A DNA stretch of 10,730 nucleotides, taken from assembly GCA_002707765.1 (NCBI GenBank), contig PANV01000026.1, positions 17,184 through 27,913 on the forward strand, written 5' to 3'. A program made the translations under genes and the position numbers. Under the pieces are notes generated by a model, which searched no databases, was not told where the DNA came from, and saw only the letters and a list, made by a program, of their open reading frames with translations. Source of the DNA: Fidelibacterota bacterium. GTDB taxonomy: Bacteria; Fidelibacterota; Marinisomatia; SCGC-AAA003-L08; D37C17. Below, one piece after another: positions 6,690-10,730 of the stretch (positions within the stretch are counted from its first letter, which is position 1; every line of letters begins with the position of its first letter).

Positions 6690-9600
6690 ATGTCAATATT
6701 TTCAAAAGTTATAAAAACAGTTTTTGGGACAAAATCAAGTAAAGATTTAAAGCTCTTATACCCTTACATCGATAAAATAAATTCCACTTATGAAGCTTTA
6801 AATAGTTTATCTGATGAAGAATTAAAAAATAGATTTGCAACTATTAAAAATAATTTTCAGAAACTCATTGAATCTAAAAAAGAAGAGCTTGATAACGATG
6901 GTATTAGTAGCGAAACAATAGATGATAATTTATATGAAATAGAAAAAGAATATTTAAATGATAATATGGTTGAAGTTTTTGCTATTGTCAAAGATGTCTC
7001 TCGAAGATTGTGTAATAAGAAATATAATGTTATGGGACAAGAAGTTGAATGGAATATGATACCCTATGACGTTCAGTTAATTGGGGGTATCGTTTTACAT
7101 CAGGGTAAAATTGCTGAAATGAAAACTGGTGAAGGAAAAACATTAGTATCAACACTTGCAATAGTACTTAATTCATTAACTGGAAGAGGCCTGCACGTTA
7201 TAACAGTTAACGATTATTTAGCAGAAAGAGATAGTCAGTGGATGGGAATACTTTACAATTTTTTAGGCTTATCTGTTGGTTGTATTTTAAACCAAATGGA
7301 TCCAATCAAAAAAAGAGAGATGTACCAATGCGATATTACCTATGGTACTAATAGTCAATTTGGTTTCGATTATTTGAGGGATAATATGGCTAATACCGCT
7401 GATCATCAAGTCCAGAGAGGTCATGCTTATGCTATAGTTGATGAGGTTGATTCTGTATTAATTGATGAGGCCCGAACTCCACTGATAATATCTGGCCAGG
7501 TAGAATCACAAAGAGATGAACAGTATACCACTTGGAAATCAACCGTTGAGTCCTTAATCAAACAACAAAGAAACTACATTAATGATATGCTTTCAAATAT
7601 TGATAGTTTATTAAAAGATGACCGCAATGAAGCTGGTAAAATAATGCTTTTAGCGCAGAGAGGAACTCCTAAAAATAGAAAGCTACTAAAGCTTTATCAG
7701 CAACAAGGAATGAAGCAATTAATTAATCAAGTTGAAAGTGAATATATTAGAGAAAAAAAATTACATGAGTTAGATGAAGAATTATATTTTTCAATTGATG
7801 AAAAGTCAAATATAATAGATCTATCAGATAAGGGTAGAGAATATTTATCCCCTGAAAATCCAGAAAATTTTGTTATTCCTGATTTGGGAGAAACTTTTCA
7901 TAGTATTGAAAAAAAGTTATCAGATAAAAATCAGATCGCTTTAGAAAAAGAAAAAGTTCAGGCATTACATTCAGAGAGAGGTGAAAGAATACATGCTATA
8001 AATCAATTACTTAGAGCATATTCTCTTTTTGAAAAGGATAATGAATATATTGTACAGGATGGAAAGGTTTTGATAGTAGACCAACATACGGGTAGGGTAA
8101 TGCATGGTAGGCAGTTTTCAGATGGGATGCATCAAGCTATTGAAGCAAAAGAGAACGTTACTATCCAAAGAGAAACTCAAACAGTTGCAACCATAACTAT
8201 TCAAAATTATTTTAGAATGTATGAAAAATTATCAGGAATGACCGGAACTGCATTAACTGAATCAGCAGAGTTTATGCAAATTTATAAATTAGATGTTGTT
8301 GAAATTCCAACTAACCAAGGAATACAGAGAATAGATCATGAAGATTTAATATACAAAACCAAAAAAGAAAAATATCAAGCAATTATTTCAAAAATAACAG
8401 AGTTGTATCAAAAAGGGCAGCCTGTTTTAGTGGGTACTACATCAGTAGAAGAGTCTGAAGTTCTAGCTAAGCTTTTGAAATCTACAAAGCTTCCACATAA
8501 TGTATTAAATGCCAAACAACATCAAAGTGAAGCAGAAATTGTTGCTAGAGCTGGTTTAAAAAATTCTATAACAATATCGACAAATATGGCTGGACGTGGT
8601 ACAGATATAAAACTAGGTGATGGTGTTTTAGATTTAGGTGGATTATTTATTTTGGGAACTGGAAGACATGAATCTAGAAGAATTGATTTACAGCTTAGAG
8701 GTAGAGCAGGTAGGCAAGGAGATAAAGGAGATTCTGAATTTTTCTTGAGCTTAGAAGATAATTTAATGCGTTTATTTGGATCAGAGAGGATTTCCAAAGT
8801 AATGGATACTTTAGGTATTAAAGAGGGTGAAGTAATTACTCATTCAATGATAACAAAATCAATTGAAAGAGCGCAAAAGAAAATTGAGGCGATGAATTTT
8901 GCATCTAGAAAAAACATAATTGAATATGATGATGTAATGAATTATCAAAGAGAAGTTGTTTACAATAGGCGAAATTTTTCGTTACATGCTGAAGATATAT
9001 CATTAGAAGTAAATAATATTATAGAGGAATATGTTGATGACCTAATAGATGATTATTGTGATGGTAATAATAGTTTTAATTGGGATTTTGAGTCTTTGTC
9101 TGATGAAATATTAAATACTTTTTCACTTGATATTAAAGAGGCGAAACAAATTACAGATTCTAAGACCTTAAAAAAATTTATTATTGATGGAACCACAAAG
9201 ATAATTTCATTTAAAAAAGATAATATTGAATCAGAACTATTTGATCATTTTCAAAGGTTTATAGTACTTAAAACAATAGATAAAGAATGGCAAGACCATC
9301 TATATATGATGGACCAACTTCGAGAGGGAATTGGACTAAGAGCTTATGGTCAAAAAAACCCCTTAATTGAATATAAGCACGAAGGTTTTGCTATGTTTGA
9401 ATCGATGATGAAAAGTACAAATACAGAAACTTTAAAAAGAATTTTCAGGACAGATATTTCTAGTTTAAGCAGTTCAACAACAATGCGTCATTCTAATCAG
9501 CCTAGAAATATGCAAACAAAAGCGAATTCTAATATTTTAGATAGTATAAATAAGCCACAATCCCAAAGTTCATCATCCACGAATATACCAAGTTTTCTTA

Positions 9601-9773
9601 ATAATAATCAAATAGCTATTTCCAATAGAAATAAAAAAAATGAACCTATAGTTACTGAAAAGAAAATTGGCCGCAATGATAAGATATCTATTGGAAAAGG
9701 ATCACTTAAAAAAACTATTAAATTTAAGAAAATTGATCAATTTATTAATGACGGATGGCAAATTATAGATTAA
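6690..9773 (+). CDS. secA: Preprotein translocase ATPase SecA
   Basis: SecA drives unfolded preproteins through SecYEG at the inner membrane. Walker A 'MKTGEGKT' is at residues 144-151, and the DEAD-like 'VDEVDSVLIDEARTPL' starts at 250. 'GMTGTALTE' lies near 516-524, and NBD2 contains 'VGTTSVEESE', 'TNMAGRGTDIKLG' and the arginine-finger segment 'LRGRAGRQGD'. The helical scaffold and wing regions follow, with 'EWQDHLYMMDQLREGIGLRA' around 866-885. The 1027 residues compare with about 900 in E. coli. About 60 extra residues lie between the DEAD region and 'FSIDEK' (270-366), as described for FCB bacteria. Residues about 920-990 are a Ser/Asn/Gln-rich linker. The C-terminus keeps 'KIGRND' (992-997), which normally introduces the Cys-rich zinc motif for SecB and ribosome contact, but no cysteine follows. 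The ATG abuts the nusB stop codon. Its substrates would include the secreted proteins encoded on both sides of the block. Confidence 0.98.
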   Translation: MSIFSKVIKTVFGTKSSKDLKLLYPYIDKINSTYEALNSLSDEELKNRFATIKNNFQKLIESKKEELDNDGISSETIDDNLYEIEKEYLNDNMVEVFAIVKDVSRRLCNKKYNVMGQEVEWNMIPYDVQLIGGIVLHQGKIAEMKTGEGKTLVSTLAIVLNSLTGRGLHVITVNDYLAERDSQWMGILYNFLGLSVGCILNQMDPIKKREMYQCDITYGTNSQFGFDYLRDNMANTADHQVQRGHAYAIVDEVDSVLIDEARTPLIISGQVESQRDEQYTTWKSTVESLIKQQRNYINDMLSNIDSLLKDDRNEAGKIMLLAQRGTPKNRKLLKLYQQQGMKQLINQVESEYIREKKLHELDEELYFSIDEKSNIIDLSDKGREYLSPENPENFVIPDLGETFHSIEKKLSDKNQIALEKEKVQALHSERGERIHAINQLLRAYSLFEKDNEYIVQDGKVLIVDQHTGRVMHGRQFSDGMHQAIEAKENVTIQRETQTVATITIQNYFRMYEKLSGMTGTALTESAEFMQIYKLDVVEIPTNQGIQRIDHEDLIYKTKKEKYQAIISKITELYQKGQPVLVGTTSVEESEVLAKLLKSTKLPHNVLNAKQHQSEAEIVARAGLKNSITISTNMAGRGTDIKLGDGVLDLGGLFILGTGRHESRRIDLQLRGRAGRQGDKGDSEFFLSLEDNLMRLFGSERISKVMDTLGIKEGEVITHSMITKSIERAQKKIEAMNFASRKNIIEYDDVMNYQREVVYNRRNFSLHAEDISLEVNNIIEEYVDDLIDDYCDGNNSFNWDFESLSDEILNTFSLDIKEAKQITDSKTLKKFIIDGTTKIISFKKDNIESELFDHFQRFIVLKTIDKEWQDHLYMMDQLREGIGLRAYGQKNPLIEYKHEGFAMFESMMKSTNTETLKRIFRTDISSLSSSTTMRHSNQPRNMQTKANSNILDSINKPQSQSSSSTNIPSFLNNNQIAISNRNKKNEPIVTEKKIGRNDKISIGKGSLKKTIKFKKIDQFINDGWQIID

Positions 9774-9831
9774 TCGTATAAAGGTTTAAAAAAAAACTTC
9801 AGTATTATATCAAAATTACTTAAATTCCACG
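9774..9831 (+). other. Post-secA spacer with a nine-A tract; no canonical terminator
   Basis: Directly after the secA stop the sequence is AT-rich and contains A9 at 9788-9796, the longest homopolymer I see in the window. I find no GC-rich hairpin followed by a T tract here, so termination of the secA transcript is not explained by this piece. The weak hairpin at 9855-9872 is the only candidate. Confidence 0.4.
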
Positions 9832-9891
9832 TCTCTCAAAGAATGTGTTGTAACAACTTGACACAAGTTTTTATTATGAATATTTGAGAGA
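9832..9891 (+). repeat. Nine-bp perfect inverted repeat spanning the intergenic region
   Basis: TCTCTCAAA at 9832-9840 is the exact reverse complement of TTTGAGAGA at 9883-9891, with 42 bases between. Inside lie two overlapping smaller dyads: GTTG-TAA-CAAC (9847-9857) and AACTTG-ACA-CAAGTT (9855-9869). As RNA, the outer arms could close a stem over one or the other inner hairpin. As DNA, the arms could be paired protein-binding sites. It resembles no known riboswitch class to me. Confidence 0.55.
9855..9872 (+). promoter_or_regulatory. Palindrome AACTTG-ACA-CAAGTT: operator-like, or a weak terminator hairpin
   Basis: A 6-bp perfect dyad with a 3-base centre is followed by TTT (9870-9872); counting the last two stem bases the T run is five long. 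Only two of the six pairs are G-C, so as a terminator for secA it would be weak. It includes the TTGACA hexamer at 9858-9863, so an operator overlapping a -35 element is an equally good reading. The sequence alone does not decide. Confidence 0.35.
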
Positions 9892-9910
9892 GAAGATAAA
9901 TTTTTATAGT
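9858..9910 (+). promoter_or_regulatory. Candidate promoter(s) for the downstream secreted-protein gene
   Basis: Two arrangements are visible. In the first, TTGACA (9858-9863) is 17 bases before TATTTG (9881-9886). That is a poor sigma70 -10, but the stretch 9879-9886 (AATATTTG) is one mismatch from the Bacteroidetes-type TAnnTTTG. In the second, TTGAGA (9884-9889) is 15 bases before TATAGT (9905-9910), each five of six to consensus with a slightly short spacer. The second would give a leader of about 35-40 bases before the ATG at 9953. The position before a separately transcribed gene with its own ribosome binding site supports a promoter here; which one is used is unknown. Confidence 0.4.
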
Positions 9911-9940
9911 GCATACAAAGATTTATATAAATTGAAAAGA

Positions 9941-9945
9941 AAGGA
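9941..9945 (+). promoter_or_regulatory. Shine-Dalgarno AAGGA for the secreted-protein gene
   Basis: AAGGA lies 7 bases before the ATG at 9953, within an A/G-rich leader. It is the only well-placed Shine-Dalgarno in the window and supports ATG 9953 over the in-frame ATG seven codons later. Confidence 0.7.
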
Positions 9946-9952
9946 AACTGTA

Positions 9953-10730
9953 ATGTTTAATAATTCATTTAAAATGTTATCAAAAACATTAATATCATTT
10001 TTATTTTTAGGAAGCTTTTTGTTGGCTGAACCAACAGATGGTTGCGAGCTTTCTTCAAATCAACTATATTTAACAACTTCTGGTGAAGTGTTATATAACA
10101 CTGATTCTGAAATAGGAGGATTTCAATTCACAGTTGATGGTACAACTGCAAGCGCTGGTTCAGGTGGAGCTGCTGCGGCTGCAGGATTTACTGTTTCAAC
10201 GGGTGGTTCAACTGTACTTGGTTTTTCATTTACTGGAGGAACCATACTCGCTGGTTGTGGAACATTGACTAGTTTAACGCTAGATGGAGATGCAACTGGT
10301 TTGAGCGGTATTGTTGTCTCAGATCCATTTGGACAATCAATACCTTTTGATTATTTTACAATTGTTTCTGGTTGTACCGATGAAACTGCATGTAATTATG
10401 ATTCAACTGCTACAGAAGATGATGGTTCATGTACTTTTGCTGAAGAAAATTTTGATTGCGACGGCAATTATACTGGTCCTACAGCCACAGTTCAGATTAT
10501 ACACAACTCGGCTTCTCCAACTGTTGATGTTTACGTTGATGGTGGTTTAGCAATATCAGGTTTTGAATATAGAACTGCAACAGGTTTACTTGAACTTCCA
10601 ACATCTTTCACAGTAGGTATAGCACCTACAGGTGGTGATGTTATTGCTGATTTTCCTTTCGAATTAGTTGATGGTGGTTCATATGTTGTTGTTGCGACAG
10701 GTTTATTAGGAGATGATACAACTCCATTTG
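9953..10730 (+). CDS. Secreted modular protein: signal peptide, cohesin-like domain, Cys-rich motif, DUF4397-like domain (partial, 3' end missing)
   Basis: The frame is open from ATG 9953 to the window end, 259 codons plus one base. Residues 1-25 are a signal peptide: Lys7 and Lys11 flank the start, the hydrophobic core is 12-24, and cleavage is likely after Ala25 ('FLLA|EPT'). Residues about 31-137 resemble the cohesin-like fold, with 'IGGFQFTVDG' (54-63), 'STVLGFSFTGGTILAG' (86-101) and 'GTLTSLTL' (103-110), plus a Gly/Ala-rich loop with five Ala at 73-77. Residues 140-171 hold the Cys-rich motif 'GCTDETACNYD...DDGSC' (Cys141, 147, 160, 169), frequent in exported proteins of marine FCB bacteria. 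From 177 on, 'TVQIIHNSASPTVDVYVDGG' and 'GGSYVVVATGLL' match DUF4397. It probably sits on the cell surface or outside the cell; its binding target is unknown. It starts a separate transcription unit after secA and appears less AT-rich than its neighbours, in keeping with Gly/Thr/Ala-rich composition. The cohesin-like assignment is moderate; DUF4397 and the signal peptide are good. Confidence 0.88.
   Translation, partial: MFNNSFKMLSKTLISFLFLGSFLLAEPTDGCELSSNQLYLTTSGEVLYNTDSEIGGFQFTVDGTTASAGSGGAAAAAGFTVSTGGSTVLGFSFTGGTILAGCGTLTSLTLDGDATGLSGIVVSDPFGQSIPFDYFTIVSGCTDETACNYDSTATEDDGSCTFAEENFDCDGNYTGPTATVQIIHNSASPTVDVYVDGGLAISGFEYRTATGLLELPTSFTVGIAPTGGDVIADFPFELVDGGSYVVVATGLLGDDTTPF

Larger units (their letters stand above)
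319..9773 (+). other. Probable single transcription unit: aspS-phoH-thiolase-hbd-acyl-CoA dehydrogenase-nusB-secA
   Basis: Seven genes (phoH counted once) run in the same direction with gaps of 1, 2, 4, 1, 1 and 0 bases. The first follows the upstream dockerin gene by 9 bases. No terminator-like hairpin is visible between them, and there is no room for internal intergenic promoters. The start codons have almost no Shine-Dalgarno sequence in front of them, so translation may rely on stop-start proximity and A-rich leaders. The unit ends at the 179-base gap after secA. Where it begins is uncertain, because the promoter could lie in or before the upstream gene. This is inferred from spacing only. 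Confidence 0.6.

Noticed and set aside
9774..9952. A small RNA gene, tRNA or riboswitch in the intergenic region
   Set aside because: No cloverleaf, conserved tRNA bases or known riboswitch core could be recognised; only the inverted repeats and promoter-like hexamers are supported.
10311..10550. Plus-strand open frame of 79 codons near the window end
   Set aside because: It overlaps the secreted modular protein in another frame and gives a Leu/Ile-rich nonsense product. The real frame runs from 9953 to the window end with a signal peptide and clear domains.

Overview
The window is AT-rich (about 30% GC by eye), and every supported gene lies on the + strand. Three things point to a marine bacterium of the Fibrobacteres-Chlorobi-Bacteroidetes (FCB) side of the tree, with Candidatus Marinimicrobia (SAR406) the best guess. 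First, exported proteins carry a dockerin-like tail, a cohesin-like domain, a Cys-rich 'CTDxxACNYD...DDGSC' motif and a DUF4397-like domain. Second, SecA has a long insertion of the kind described in FCB bacteria. Third, Shine-Dalgarno sequences are almost absent inside the gene cluster. The taxonomic call is inference from protein architecture, not from a marker search.

Layout: (1) 1-309 is the 3' end of an exported protein gene, with the last blade of a probable beta-propeller followed by a two-loop dockerin-like module. (2) 319-9773 is a very tight head-to-tail block: aspS, a phoH-like ATPase gene, acetyl-CoA acetyltransferase, 3-hydroxybutyryl-CoA dehydrogenase, short-chain acyl-CoA dehydrogenase, nusB and secA. 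Gaps are 0-4 bases once inside the block, so it is probably one transcription unit. (3) 9774-9952 is the only real intergenic region. It holds a 9-bp inverted repeat around an inner 15-bp palindrome, promoter-like hexamers and a clear ribosome binding site. (4) 9953 to the window end is the 5' part of a secreted modular protein: signal peptide, cohesin-like domain, Cys-rich motif, DUF4397-like domain.

The central block mixes translation, transcription and export functions (AspRS, PhoH-like ATPase, NusB, SecA) with three enzymes of a C4 beta-oxidation or butyryl-CoA type pathway: thiolase, hydroxyacyl-CoA dehydrogenase and acyl-CoA dehydrogenase. The enoyl-CoA hydratase needed to join the last two is not in the window.

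The most notable anomaly is in the phoH-like gene. It is split between two frames at a run of seven A residues (2433-2439), and a -1 shift there, or one extra A, restores a complete 318-residue family-typical protein. Other points are a SecA C-terminus in which the usual zinc-binding motif can be traced but has lost all its cysteines, the dockerin-like and cohesin-like modules on either side of the housekeeping block, and the structured element before the last gene. I found no RNA genes, CRISPR array, insertion sequence or prophage. I cannot demonstrate a wholly new biological system here.
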